A DNA stretch of 64,000 nt from Chara braunii (lineage: Eukaryota > Streptophyta > Charophyceae > Charales > Characeae): the NCBI GenBank assembly GCA_003427395.1, contig BFEA01000271.1, forward strand, positions 1,273,856 through 1,337,855. Reading direction: 5' to 3'. Below the pieces are notes generated by a model that was not told the DNA's origin, made no database searches, and was given only the letters and a program-made list of their open reading frames with translations. Every line of letters begins with the position of its first letter. Positions within the stretch are counted from its first letter, which is position 1. This document shows, piece after piece, positions 43,391 to 54,112 of the stretch. A program made the position numbers and the translations under genes.

Positions 43391-43970
43391 GCAAGCCCGG
43401 GGGTGGGTCTACTTGTCACAAGATGGGGAGAATGCTATGGTCATAGAGTTGGCACTCGGGAATACGCCAGACGAGCTGTTTAGGAAGGCAGAAGCTGAGG
43501 TTGTGTGGGCTGCGTGTCAGCGGAGGGAAATGGAAATGGAAAGAATCGATGTACGGGTGGAGCTTGGGGATAGAAGAAGCATGAGGCGACCCATCAGGAC
43601 CATGCGATGTGTGTTGCCTCCCTTCCTGGTACATGCGGTTTTCGAAAACCGAAGCAGGCTAGTACGGATATGCCCATCCATGATGAACCTCGGACTATCT
43701 TAGTGTGCTAGGCAAGACTTCTTTCGGTTGTCGGTAGAAATGGGGCCGTTTGAGGGGAACTGGGCAGACGAGCTGGCGGAGGTACTAAACTGCCTTAGTG
43801 TAGACGATGTTTTTGTCGCTAGCTCCGTGCATTGAGGGATGGTCTATAGCAATGTGGCAGTAGGGGAGACATTTCTGGAAGAGGTGAAAGAGTTGTTCTA
43901 CGACGAAGAGGACGACTTCAGTGATGAGGATGAGGATGAAGATGATGAGATAGAGGACTGGGACTTCTAA
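43152..43970 (+). pseudogene. GPF-motif ORF P2, broken full-length copy
   Basis: Same frame over ~272 codons, ending TAA at 43968-43970. Where P1 has ATG and CGA, P2 has ATA (43152) and TAA (43158), so the start is destroyed. Further in-frame stops are TAG 43701-43703 and TGA 43833-43835. Landmarks shared with P3-P5 are WVYLSQDGENAMVIELALGN, LPPFLVHAVF, FFRLSVEMGPFEGNWADEL and VAVGETFLEEVKELF. The C terminus is a long Asp/Glu run (EDDFSDEDEDEDDE). Function unknown; no catalytic signature was recognised. Confidence 0.7.
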
Positions 43971-44018
43971 GGAGGGTGACTTAACTTAGGGTCTGACATT
44001 GTGCAGGAAGGGGAAAAG

Positions 44019-44774
44019 ATGACTAGAGAGGAAAGGATGATGGAATACACCTTCAAGGGATGGGACCCAAGGCGACTCAGAGGAGGAATAGAAATGCCTA
44101 TACCAACAGAGAACGAATGGAGGGGGACCACATGCGACTGGGTTGGGTTTGAGGTTGCCCGGGAATTATCATATGTATGGATAGAACGGATTTGGAACCC
44201 GATAAGGGAAGAGGAAGGTTGGGATGAGATAGCAGAGGGCAAAGTGGAGTCGGTCGGAACGATTGTCCTTTTCGAAGACGGGTGGCACCTATTTTGCACT
44301 GCGTTAGCAATGGGACAGGATCCAATGTGGCTTTTAGGGGATGCAAAAGAGCGAACCGGAAAAGAAGGTAAGAGGTTCGCCAACGAGGGGTGGGACGAAG
44401 TTAGTAGCAGAGTTGTGATGGGAGGATGGAGGAAACTCAAGCCTCCCTGCCTGCGCACAACGGCGTGGGTGCCCGAGTTCGTGGCCGACTGGTTCGGGGG
44501 ATTCCAGCACATAGCAGACGTGGCCGACTCCACGAGGGAAGTGCACATTGAATGTGCCTGGTTGACCGAGGAATTCTATAGGATGTCCCTAAAATATGGG
44601 CCCTTCTACGGCGATAAAGCCAGCGAGGTCATCACCGTCGTGAGGATAGGTAAGTACGACCGCCTAGAGGTAGACGCAAAAGCTTGGGACGCCATATATA
44701 GCCGGGAGGTGGCGGCCGCGCCGTCCTACGTGGACGATGTCTTTACTTTGTTTGATTTACTATGGTTCGATTAG
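44019..44774 (+). CDS. GPF-motif ORF P3, intact, unknown function
   Basis: The only uninterrupted full-length member, 251 codons from ATG 44019 (MTREERMMEYTFKGWD) to TAG. An ATG at 44037-44042 is also possible. Shared family landmarks in order: GGIEMPIP, FEVARELSYVWIERIW, FEDGWHLFCTALAMGQDPMWLL, LRTTAWVPEFVADWF, EEFYRMSLKYGPFYGDKASEVITVV and SREVAAAPSYVDDVFTLFD. It is rich in Trp, Glu and Arg, with no signal peptide or membrane segment. It lies 48 bp after P2, same strand, and upstream of gag of element F. I do not recognise the family; a retroelement accessory or a host multigene family are both possible. Confidence 0.72.
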   Translation: MTREERMMEYTFKGWDPRRLRGGIEMPIPTENEWRGTTCDWVGFEVARELSYVWIERIWNPIREEEGWDEIAEGKVESVGTIVLFEDGWHLFCTALAMGQDPMWLLGDAKERTGKEGKRFANEGWDEVSSRVVMGGWRKLKPPCLRTTAWVPEFVADWFGGFQHIADVADSTREVHIECAWLTEEFYRMSLKYGPFYGDKASEVITVVRIGKYDRLEVDAKAWDAIYSREVAAAPSYVDDVFTLFDLLWFD

Positions 44775-45078
44775 AGGGAACTGAAAATCGAACACCGCAG
44801 GGAGGTCGGAGTATGGAGGGTGCAAGTGGAATCAGGATGTAGCATAAGAAGAAGGGGCGTGTACATTAGTTAGCAGGGGATGCGAGGGGTCGAAACAAGG
44901 GGAGGTAGCAACACCAAAGAAAAAGGGGGAAGAAGACTTGTACGTGTATGAGGCAGGGATGGTAGCAAAAACCAATGTACGATAGGTAGGGGGTATTGAA
45001 AGACTAAAGCACGAAAGGCATGGAATCTCGGTGGGTGCAGCAATCGGACTAAGGAAGAAGGAAGGGAGACATTGCAAG
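44775..45078 (+). other. Spacer between P3 and P4
   Basis: About 300 bp, purine-rich, without recognised features. The spacing between P1/P2, P2/P3 and P4/P5 members is shorter or duplicated. Confidence 0.4.
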
Positions 45079-45869
45079 ATGGCCCGACGAATGACATTTT
45101 GGGAGGATAGGCCTCGCGGGATCCTACCACCAAGAGCATCGGGGGGCAGGGTCGAAATAAGCCTGCCGGCAGGAAAAGTGGTGAGCAACCCGGTAATGGA
45201 CTGGTGGGGGTAGAATTGGAGGAAGACACGGTGTACCTAGTAGTAGAGCTGGAGTGGCGTGCGAGAGGAGAATTCGGAGGCATAAATTTGGAACTCCCAG
45301 GGCGCGTGCATGCGACGGGATCCCTACACCTGTCGGAAGAAGGGTGGCGGACCTTTAGGATTGCCTTGGCTTCCGGGGATGACCCCGTGCGAATGTTTGA
45401 AGGAGCATGGCAAATAACCTGGCGGGAGGGGTTAGAGTTCGTGGATCCAGAACGAGATGACGTGACGACTGAGGTAAAAGTCGTCGCAGCAGGGGTCTTT
45501 GAGTTACCAAATGAGGTCGTACGAACGAGTCTGCCACCCTTTCTACTAAGACGACTGGGAGGCGTAGAGCGAGTGGAGCAGGCGGTAGCAACCATAACTA
45601 GGCCAAATTTTGACGAAGCATTAATGTATCAGGAATACTACCGGGCCTTCCTAGAGATGGGGCCTTTTGAAGACGAACAGGGGCACGAGGTGTTTTGTAT
45701 ATTACGAGCGGCAGTAAATACTAGGCCAGGAATTCCGCAAATAAGTGATGAGGCTATGTGGAGAGTCATCCGCCGGGAAGTAGGTCGGGGCGCTACCTAC
45801 ATAGATGACCTTTACCGGTTGTACGGACAACCGGAGGGGGTTGCTGCTCTTGGGGATATGGAGGGATAG
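45079..45869 (+). pseudogene. GPF-motif ORF P4, one frameshift
   Basis: Starts ATG 45079 (MARRMTFWEDRP), reads GRVEISLPAGKVV, then needs a frame change between about 45185 and 45213. It continues in the frame GVELEEDTVYLVVELEW, ATGSLHLSEEGWRTFRIALASGDDPVRMF, LPPFLLRRLG, YYRAFLEMGPFEDEQGHEVFCIL and RREVGRGATYIDDLYRLYG. About 260 codons in total. Apart from the single shift the frame is clean, so the break is young or could be a sequencing error. Confidence 0.7.
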
Positions 45870-45987
45870 TTGGGATAAGCGAAGAAGAATGAAAACATGA
45901 AGGGTGAGGGGGCAGTAGGTGGACGTTTACTAAGGATTGGCTGTAACCCTCTCTATGTGGACTATGCAGGGAATCGCCAAGGCAACA

Positions 45988-46803
45988 ATGGCAGCAAGAC
46001 GTGTGCAAATGGAACGCCGGCCCCGTGTGCGAATGGAACATCAGCCCCGGTACCCCGGACCGCCCTGGAATAACGGCGGACGATGGGAAGTATCCCTCCC
46101 GTCGAGTTCCAACTATCGGGGATTCGACGTAGAATGGCGGGCCGTAACCTTGGGGAGAGACACCGCCTTCATGTCGGTAGAATGTCGATGGACGGGGATG
46201 AGAATCAACTGGGGACCAGGGGATGATCTATTCTCCAGTTTAGAGGTAACCGGGGTCATGTACCTACCCGAGACTGGGTGACACTTGCTGGGGATAGGAA
46301 TAACGCAAGGCCACGAGCTGGCTCCCGTCTTTCGGAGGGCGGCCCGGGTTTTGACACGGATAGGACAATCAGTCCGGGCTAGAAGAAACGTGGACTTACT
46401 TACTCGGGTGGAAATGAAAGGTTGGAGGGAATTCAGAGCACCAAGCACACCGCTGAGGTGCCGAGTCCCCCGTTTTATGATAGACCTCGTCTTCGGGAGT
46501 CTTGCGAGGGCGCGAGAGCTGGCAGACTCGGCGATAGTCTGGGTAGATCACTTCCCCTCCCCGACCATTGGGATGTTCTACGATGTCGCTGTGGAGCATG
46601 GGCCGTTCTGGGGAAACAGGGCCCACGAGTTACTGGAAGTCGTCCACATCCTGATGTTTAGGGCGCCACGGCTAGACTGGGCGGGATGCGAACGCATAAT
46701 CCAAAGGGAAATCGAGATAGGAGAAAGTTATTTAGCGGGGATGGCTGAACTCTTCGAGGAGCCTACCGAACCGGAAGGGCCACATGGTCGAGAATGGGAC
46801 TAG
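45988..46803 (+). pseudogene. GPF-motif ORF P5, one in-frame stop
   Basis: From ATG 45988 (MAARRVQMERRP) through RWEVSLPSSSN, TAFMSVECRW and LEVTGVMYLPETG to TGA 46279-46281, where the family has Trp (EDGW/EEGW), so TGG to TGA is the likely change. The same frame resumes GIGITQGHELAPVFR, LRCRVPRFMIDLVFGS, FYDVAVEHGPFWGNRAHELLEVV and QREIEIGESYLAGMAELFEE, ending TAG at 46801-46803. Total 271 codons. Gag of element F begins ~440 bp downstream on the same strand. Confidence 0.7.
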
Positions 46804-47242
46804 CACCCTGGGGCGGGCCAATAGGGAAAATCAAGTACAGTCGCTATGGAAATAAGAAAGCCCCGGATGATCAAAACCCGCTAGAAAACAAAGGAGGGGG
46901 TAGACTCCTAATGGTTGTCGTGACCCTGAAGGTCGGAAAGGGAAATACTGCTAGGGAAACTTTCCCTAGCAGGATGCCTAACCCGGACTCCTACGCACCA
47001 CCCCGACGAGGCAAGGACGCTCTAAACGAGCCTGTGATAAAAGAAACTAAGTCACGCCCTTAGCTCGACAGGACAGCAAGGTCAGTCGTGGCTCCTTTTT
47101 AGGGAAGCAATCACGAAACGGAGATAGGGAGAAGGCTATTTCCGGAATAAAGAACAGCCAACGAAGCCGAGAACCTAGGGAACCTAAATGCCTCACATTG
47201 CGTGTGTCCTGGGAATTCTTGACTTACGCAGAACTAGGCAAA
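46804..47242 (+). other. Spacer before gag of element F
   Basis: Open in one frame (46794-47063) but without recognised motifs. Contains a perfect 21-nt palindrome, GCTAGGGAAA-C-TTTCCCTAGC, at 46950-46970. If element F had its 5' LTR immediately before gag, a primer-binding site should lie here; none was recognised. Confidence 0.4.
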
Positions 47243-48931
47243 ATGGCAACGGAGAACGAGACGGATAACAGTAAGAGCGAAGGAGGTCCAGGCTTAGGAG
47301 GCAGTGCCGTACAAAGCGAAAAAGGGCAGAGAGACAGGGAATCGACAAATCCGGATGGTACCAAAGGGAACCGGAAGGAAATCTCCTCAGGTGAAAGCTC
47401 GGGGAAGGTCGGGGGGAGCAGGCAAGGGACTCAGGAAACCAAGGAGGGCAGGAATAAGGATAGGACAAGCCCCCAAAATTCAGAGGGAGCTATGTTTAAG
47501 AAAGTAAGGATGCGAGGTGCAAATTAGCAGAGATAGAAAAGAGGACCGCAGAGTACAAGGCAAGATTGATCGAGGAAATGATGACTGGGAACGAAGAAGG
47601 CCCTCTGCAGGAAGAACCGAGGGACGAAAGGAGGACCGGCCGATGCGGAATTGGGCAAGGGGATAAGGGTAGTGACCGTGGGGGAACTCTGAGCAAAAGG
47701 AGGAAAGAAAGAGAGAACTCCCCGGGGATGGAAGCGGAGAAAGCTACGAACCCACCAGCCATAGATAGTAGGGCTAGCCGCCTGCCGACCACACCAACAG
47801 TCACGCGAGGATGTGAGGGACTCCGGAGCCTTAGGGAAAGAGTGTTGGGATGGTTCGACCCAGAAGGGACTGCGAAAAACAGGGAGGGACAGAAGGCCGG
47901 CAAGGAAGGGCCAGATACCAGTATGGTAGGCGAGGCCAGTAAACCAGGGCTACCTAGCGGACGCTAAGAAAAAGTTGACGTTCGATGGGGCGAACATCAC
48001 GGAGTTCCTGATCGATTATGAGAACCTAGCTGCGCTGCTGAAATGGATCGAAGAAGAAAACATGGACCACCTACGACAGCATGTGTCACTGAGCCTAGGG
48101 CGGGACAGAATGGCCATTGTGGCCGCGAGCCGATCTTGGAAAGAAACCCGGGATGTGATGATGAGAAAATATTTGGCAGCATAGAAGATGGCGACGGAGG
48201 CCGATTTAGCGGCAGTCCAGAGGAAGAACTTCGCAATGTACAATGACTTCCTACGGGAGTTTACTTTGGTAGCACTAAGGATCCCCGGGGTTACGGACCG
48301 GATAATGAGTAAGTACTTCCTCAGGCAGTTCATCGAGATCGACAAGGATAAGATCCTGTCGGCTTACCAACAGACGAGCAAATTCGTAAATACTAGGGAC
48401 GTTGATTTCAATACGGTAACGGATCTGGCCGAAAAGATGGTAGTGACTGAGACATTGGCCTTGCTTAAGGAAGGAGAGGTCATAGATTTGACCGGTAGAA
48501 CAGGCGGCAAGGTAAAGAAGAAGATTGAAAGTCTATATGAACGGGTGCACGGAATCGATAACAAAATTGAAAGGGTGGAGAACGCGCTACTGGTTATGCA
48601 GGCGCAAGTATCCCGACCCGCCGTCCCCCCCCAGGAAGCCGTAGTTCCGCCAGGTGTAGCCAATCGAGGATTCGGACGAAGGGATCCTGGTAACGAGCAG
48701 TGCAGGTACTGCACCGCGATGGAACATTATGTGCGCGCATGTTCAAAATCCAACCATGATATATTAAGAAGAAGATGTACCAGGTCATTAAAGGGGGAGA
48801 TATTCGGACCACAGGGAGAACGGGTAAATTGGAACTCGCCAGGGGGGATGCGACAAGCCGTTATCATGCTCAATGGGCTAGAGATAGTTGTCGTAGAAGC
48901 TGAGCCGGTGGTAGAAATCATCTGGGATTAA
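47243..48931 (+). pseudogene. Gag with CCHC knuckle (element F)
   Basis: N-terminal hydrophilic region from ATG 47243 (MATENETDNSKSEGGPG), with stops near 47527 and a frame change near 47970. The capsid-like part reads LTFDGANITEFLIDYENLAALLKW (47975-), with an in-frame TAG at 48182-48184, then FLREFTLVALRIPGVTDRIMSKYF and a charged coiled-coil-like stretch. The knuckle CRYCTAMEHYVRAC lies at 48701-48742 (C-x2-C-x4-H-x4-C). In the family Gag forms the particle and binds RNA. Defects are few. Confidence 0.75.
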
Positions 48932-49186
48932 CTTCGGGGCCGCGGGCCGCAGGTCAATTTAATTTTGGAAAACGACGGACGTGATAGGGTGAACGTGACT
49001 ACTCGGCTAGGGACGGCCGGTAGAAGGATTATCCGTAACACCGGGATGGAGGAGGTTTGCTGGAAGCTCCGTACCCCAGGCAGAGCCTGAGGTCGGGGAA
49101 CCAGAGAAAGTCTATGGGAAGCCTAGGGAAGAGGAGCCTGCGGACAAGGTTACCGCTGCTTTCGGTATCAAATCCCGATCTTAACC

Positions 49187-50059
49187 TTGCCCGAGATCGA
49201 TGACACCCTTAGCAAGTTACTAGGAACCATGGTGTCGGTGTCGTTTCAGACCATGCTGCAGACTAGCCCTAGGTTGCTCAAAGGGCTTAAACAACTGTTT
49301 ACTCGGTGGCGAGTAGAAATAGACGACAACCCCAAATTACCAGAAGAAGAAAGGGAGGAGGAAGCTCCGCAAGAGGTTGCTAACCTTCAGAGGAGTCGCG
49401 GGGATTTAGAGGATCTTGAGAAAGCCTTTGCAGACATTCGTTTGAGCCTGTTAGACCGAGAAGATGGTGAAGTCATGAGGGCACCTCCTGGGACAAAGCA
49501 CAGTTTCCATGCGCTACCCGTAGGAAAACTGAAGATTCAGATCGGAGTCCATCATGACGACGCATTAGTAGACGGGGGAGCAGAAATCACTCTCACAAGG
49601 AGAGATTTCGCAACAATCATAGGCTGCACGGTAAATAAGGAAGTAACGGGGAGCATCCAGGGAGCCGGTGGGGAAATTCCGATTGCAGGGTATGTCATGA
49701 AATGTGCAGTCAAGGCGGGAATCAGGGAGTCAATCTGGTCGTTTCAGCGAATGACCGTAATGGAGGAGATGGATCACGACATTATCCTCGGGAGGCCATG
49801 GTGCGCAAACGTAGAAATGATAGGCATGCACTTGCACGATGGCACGTACATGGTAGATATAGAGGACCCGGTGACCGGCCGGGGTGAGCTCCTGCGACTC
49901 CTCGGGACGGGAGGAGACCCTCCGAAGGGGAAGTTGGTAACATGGTCGCCGTCGTTCGAAGATAGCGCACGAAAAGGGGCTTTTGCGCGGATGGAAGGCA
50001 TGCGAGAAAGGGTAGAAATTATGATTGAGGAGGCGTTTAACAAGAAGGAATGGATCTAG
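49187..50059 (+). CDS. Retropepsin-like protease segment of Pol (element F)
   Basis: Open for 290 codons. GVHHDDALVDGGAEITLTRRDF near residue 125 is the aspartic-protease active-site loop (DGG where DSG/DTG is usual). MDHDIILGRPWCANVEMIGMHLHDGTYMV is the second conserved region (ILGRPW). The flanking N-terminal ~110 residues have no recognised motif. No start codon fits well, consistent with expression as part of Gag-Pol; stops between 48931 and 49187 separate it from Gag. Confidence 0.72.
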   Translation: MPEIDDTLSKLLGTMVSVSFQTMLQTSPRLLKGLKQLFTRWRVEIDDNPKLPEEEREEEAPQEVANLQRSRGDLEDLEKAFADIRLSLLDREDGEVMRAPPGTKHSFHALPVGKLKIQIGVHHDDALVDGGAEITLTRRDFATIIGCTVNKEVTGSIQGAGGEIPIAGYVMKCAVKAGIRESIWSFQRMTVMEEMDHDIILGRPWCANVEMIGMHLHDGTYMVDIEDPVTGRGELLRLLGTGGDPPKGKLVTWSPSFEDSARKGAFARMEGMRERVEIMIEEAFNKKEWI

Positions 50060-50481
50060 ATGGGCCTTCCCCAGAAGAAGAGGAGGCAGGAGGACGAAAT
50101 CTTGGGCGTTATGGTAGCAGAGAAGGAATCGGAAGTTGAACTCGGTGCCAGCCTGCCCAGACGGAAAGAAGTACGCATGGACGTGCCAGAAATCGCACTA
50201 GAAATCCCCGATTTGTTACAGCTCATCAAGGCCCTTAGATACCACAAGGTAGGAGTGGACTCGGCGGCCCTGGCCAAATTCGAATGAGAGGTGCAAAAAG
50301 GATATTGTCAGAATGGGAAATTAGTTAGTATTCAACCACGAATCGCAGAAGCGATAAGAGCGATCCCGATCGTTCATTTTTTAGGAGAAAGATCCCGTAA
50401 GGAAGTGTTCGAAAGTACAAGCCGGTAGGGAAGAAAGCAAAACTGGTCTCGATCCTGCTAGAGACATCAAAGGAAGAGGCT
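50060..50481 (+). pseudogene. Protease-RT linker (element F)
   Basis: Readable as MGLPQKKRRQEDEILGVM to a stop at 50285, then IVHFLGERSRKEVF and frame changes near 50430. No domain was recognised. It joins the PR frame to the RT frame. Confidence 0.5.
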
Positions 50482-51675
50482 ATGGAGAAGGAAAAGGAAG
50501 TCCTTCGAGTAATCCAAGAGAGAAGAGCGACGGAAGGGCATCAGATATTAGATGAGGTAGTTGATACGATGAAGATAGGGGTACACGGATTCCTAACGGA
50601 AGAGGAGAACCGCGTGATCAAAAGGACCTGCCAAGAGTTTCACCTGGCATTTGCCTTTAGTGATCACGAAAAGGGGCGGCTGGACGCGAAGCTGATTCCT
50701 CCGATCAGAATCCTCATGGTACAACATGAGTGCTGGAATGACAAGGGTTCGTCCTATGGATTTGGGATAGCAGGGGAAGTGACAGACCTTCTTCGAGCAA
50801 AGATGGACTCCTTTGTCGCGGAACCCACGACGTCGCCATACGCAAACCGATGGTTCGTCTTTCGGAAGCCGAACAAAACACTAAAATGGATTCAGAATCT
50901 GCAGAAGTAGAATGCGGTAACCATTCGGGATGTTGGCTCCCTGCCTTAGGCTTATTTGCTAGCAGAGTCACACGCCGACCGGAGCATTTACTCCCTGATC
51001 GATCTGTACTCAGGGTACGACCAACTTCCATTGGATGTAAGGGATAGGCGGTACACCGTATTGCACACCCCCGTAGGCCAGTTGCAGATGCAGGTGACCC
51101 CTATGGGTTTTACGAACGCGGTAGCCAAAGAGCAAATGAGGATGCTTGTCGTAGCTGGAGATATGTTTCCAAAGAAGTGCGAGCCCTACATCGACGATAA
51201 TCCGATCAAAGGCGCGCAGGAAAAGGACGAGACGGAAGTGCGGTCGGGAATCCGAAGGTTTGTGTGGGACCATCTACAAGACATCAAGGACTTACTCTGC
51301 CGATTCCTAGTATACAATATCACAGCTAGTGGACCAAAGAGTATTGTAGTAGTATCGAAAGTAACCATATTGGGATTTCGCTGTGGTGTGTACGGTAGGA
51401 AGCCGGATCCGGCGAAGACGGACAAGATATCGCAATGGCAAACACCCCTGCACACGACAACGGAGGTAAGAGCGTTCCTAGGCGTGGTCGGATTTTGGAG
51501 GATCTTCATTAAGAATTTTGCGAAGATTGCCGAACCCATTCGGGCCATGATAAGAGAAGAGGGAACCATGGATTGGACGGAGGAGCGAGAAGGAGCCGTC
51601 CAAACCCTCAAGGACATATTGACATTTGAGCAAGTCGCCTTGCCAGCGCCTTGCTTTAATGACGAAGTGGGATGA
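50482..51675 (+). pseudogene. Reverse transcriptase (element F)
   Basis: FVAEPTTSPYANRWFVFRKPNKTLKWIQNLQK (fingers) ends in a stop at 50908-50910. The frame resumes RSIYSLIDLYSGYDQLPLDVRDR, TPMGFTNAVAKEQM and the catalytic CEPYIDDNPIKGAQEKDETEV (YIDD at about 51185-51199). ASGPKSIVVVSKVTILGF and VRAFLGVVGFWRIFIKNF complete the palm and connection. The IDD.PIKG continuation is unlike the YLDDILI of elements A-E and is shared with element G (LDDFPIKG). The catalytic Asp pair is intact. Confidence 0.85.
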
Positions 51676-52152
51676 TTGTTCATCCTAGAAACGGACGGAG
51701 GACCCTTGGCCGTAGGAGGCGTGCTGATTCAACGGGATGAGGAAGGGAGAGAGAGACCAATTAGGTTCAAAAGTAGAACCCTGAACTCTGCAGAACGACG
51801 GTACTCGCAGTTAAAAAAGGAGGTCTTGGCCATCTTACATTGCCTCAAAACCTTCTAGGCCTACCTATTTGGGAGGCGATTCATCTTAAGGATCGATCCG
51901 ACGAATGTTGCGGGGGCCTTAAAGAACTACAGGACTATAGATCCGACGGTGGGAAGATGGGTAGGATATATCTGGCAGTTCGATTACAAGATCGAACGGG
52001 TTGCTGGAATTAGAAACAAGGCGGATGGGCTGAGTCGGGTCTGCATCACTCCCGACGGGGTGGAGGATGCGGAGCCCATAGACGCATTCCTTGAATTCGA
52101 GGGAGGAACTCTTGCGGGATGGGCGAAGAATGCGCGTCGGGAGAATTGTTGA
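51676..52152 (+). pseudogene. RNase H domain (element F)
   Basis: LETDGGPLAVGGVLIQRDEEGRERPIRFKSRTLNSAERRYSQLKKEVLAILHCLKTF covers the catalytic Asp and Glu. After a TAG at about 51856-51858 the frame continues YLFGRRFILRIDPTNVAGAL and IRNKADGLSRV. Separated from RT by a TGA at 51673-51675. Confidence 0.8.
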
Positions 52153-52283
52153 TCCGGACTTTGGAGAAGGGGGCGCCTGCCGTAGTAGCCGAACTTAGAG
52201 AAGGACCCGTCACCACTTGAGGTCGTAAAGAGGAGAGAGATTCATGGGGGCCAATAGTAGGACCGAAGGAGGAGCTAATAGCA

Positions 52284-53689
52284 ATGGCGGTTGAGGGAGG
52301 TCGGGAAGCCGTGATGAGCTTAGTGGAATCTTGGGAAAAGAAAGAGTTGCAATGGGTGGTAAACCAGATGCAGGAAAGAAAGAAAGAGGACCAGGAAGGG
52401 AAGGAGTTTTTCTACGCTCAGATATACGAAGGGATCTTTCGAGAGATCGGGTTGTTGCTGGTAGGAAACAAGCAAGCCAAGGAAGTCAGCGTTAAAGCAA
52501 GGGAGGAGGACGAAAGGTACGTCCTAAGGGGCGACCATCTGTTCCGAAAGGAAGAAGGTGATATGCCTAGAAGAGTTGTGTGTGGAAGATCTAGGCAGTT
52601 GGACATTGTCCAAGCAATGCACGACGGATTAGCAGGAGGACACCGGTCGTCCAAAGGAACTCTTGCAAAAATAGCGCCACTTTATTATTGGCCAGGCATG
52701 GCAAGCATGGTCGCCATATACTGCCAGACATGCCTCATCTGCCAGGAACGAAGCTCGGCACGTATCTTTGAGCCACTTAGGCCTACGCGGGTGCTAGGGC
52801 GAGGACATTTGGTCCACCTTGACCTTGCGGTCATGCCTGTATCAACAGATGGGTACAAGCATATTCTAGATGCGCAAGACAACTTGAGTGGGTTCGTGGA
52901 GGCGATCGCTCTCAAGAAAAAGACGTGGAGAAGTGTAGCGGACTGGATATAAGACTTCTACTTGAGGCATCCTTTCGTCAGGAGGTTTATAGCAGACAAT
53001 GGGACAAAATTTGTAAACCAAGAAGTATTGGGGATGCTTAAGAGACTTTGCGTACCGATCAAACTCATCGAGCGTATCACCCAGAGGCCAATGCACCTGT
53101 GGAAAGAGAGCACCGAACCTTAAAAAACACGATTGCGAAGCTCGCAGCAGATCATCTGGGAAGCTGGCCTAGGTATCTCGAGCAGGTTGTCTTTTCAGAG
53201 AACATGACACCAAAGAGGACAACGGGATGTATCCCAGCAGAACTTCGATACGGAAGGGAGATCGACTTTCCCGTTGAGGCCTTGATACCTACCTGGAACA
53301 AGTTAGATGATGATCCGCGAACGACTACGGAAGAGTTAATCGAGGCAAGATGTCAGCAGGTCCTTAAGAACGAAGAGGTTATGGAAGACATCGCCAACCG
53401 GGTGCTAGACAGCAGGATGAGGGACAAAGCAAGGTGGGACCAGGTTAAGAATATCAGAAAGGAACCACTTCAAGTGGGGGAGACAGTATTGTACTTGGTC
53501 TGGGCAGCTGGGGAGGAAGTTCAAAGGCCCCTACAGGGTCGCCAAGCGGGTGGGACTGAACACCTTCGAACTGGAAGATTTGGATGGAACTGGATTGAAA
53601 GGGCCGTTCCCGGGGCAACGATTGGTCAGGTTTCTAAGTCGGGACCCAGTGGAACGATGGCTTCAGGAGGCCGAAGATTAGGAAACTGA
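52284..53689 (+). pseudogene. Integrase (element F)
   Basis: H2C2 domain MHDGLAGGHRSSKGTL then CQTCLICQERS; core with LVHLDLAVMP (first Asp), RRFIADNGTKFVNQEVL (second Asp) and YHPEANAPVEREHRTLKN (Glu). A TAA at 52950-52952 and a one-base frame change near 53060 break the core. The C-terminal part, RKEPLQVGETVLYLV, loses the usual GPY/F module by another shift near 53500. The ANAPVER variant of the NGQxER motif is shared with element G (TNAPVER). Confidence 0.82.
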
Positions 53690-54112
53690 GGGGCAACAAG
53701 TTAAGGACTGACAACGGCCATGCCCGCACTATGGTTCAATCTCTGACTGCGCTCGTGGGACTGTCATTTTCTTTTTTTTGGGGTTGGGGCAATGGGTTGG
53801 ACTGACTGAGGTTGAAAGGCAGCATGACTTGGGATTTTGCGATAACGGGTTTGTGTGACGACGGGAAGGATTTCTGGGGGCATTGTATTTTAGTTTTTGA
53901 CGGGGAAACAATGGGATCATCTCAAACGATGCATTTGCGTAAAGGGGGGGGGGGGGGATGCATAAAAGGGGGGCATGATGCGAAGGATACTGAGAGCATT
54001 CTGAGGAAAAGCGGAGTTGCATACCAGACTGGGGGAATGGGTGTATGAGGGGCTTTTGCGGGTGTTGTTTTGTTATACAGGACTTGTTAGAAAAAAACGA
54101 GAAAAGGCAAAA
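53690..54112 (+). other. Spacer after integrase of element F
   Basis: No recognised gene. Contains a 14-G run at 53944-53957. Confidence 0.4.

Noticed and set aside
44098-45595. Minus-strand ORFs opposite P3 and P4
   Set aside because: Shadows of the plus-strand P family; no conservation between the copies on that strand.
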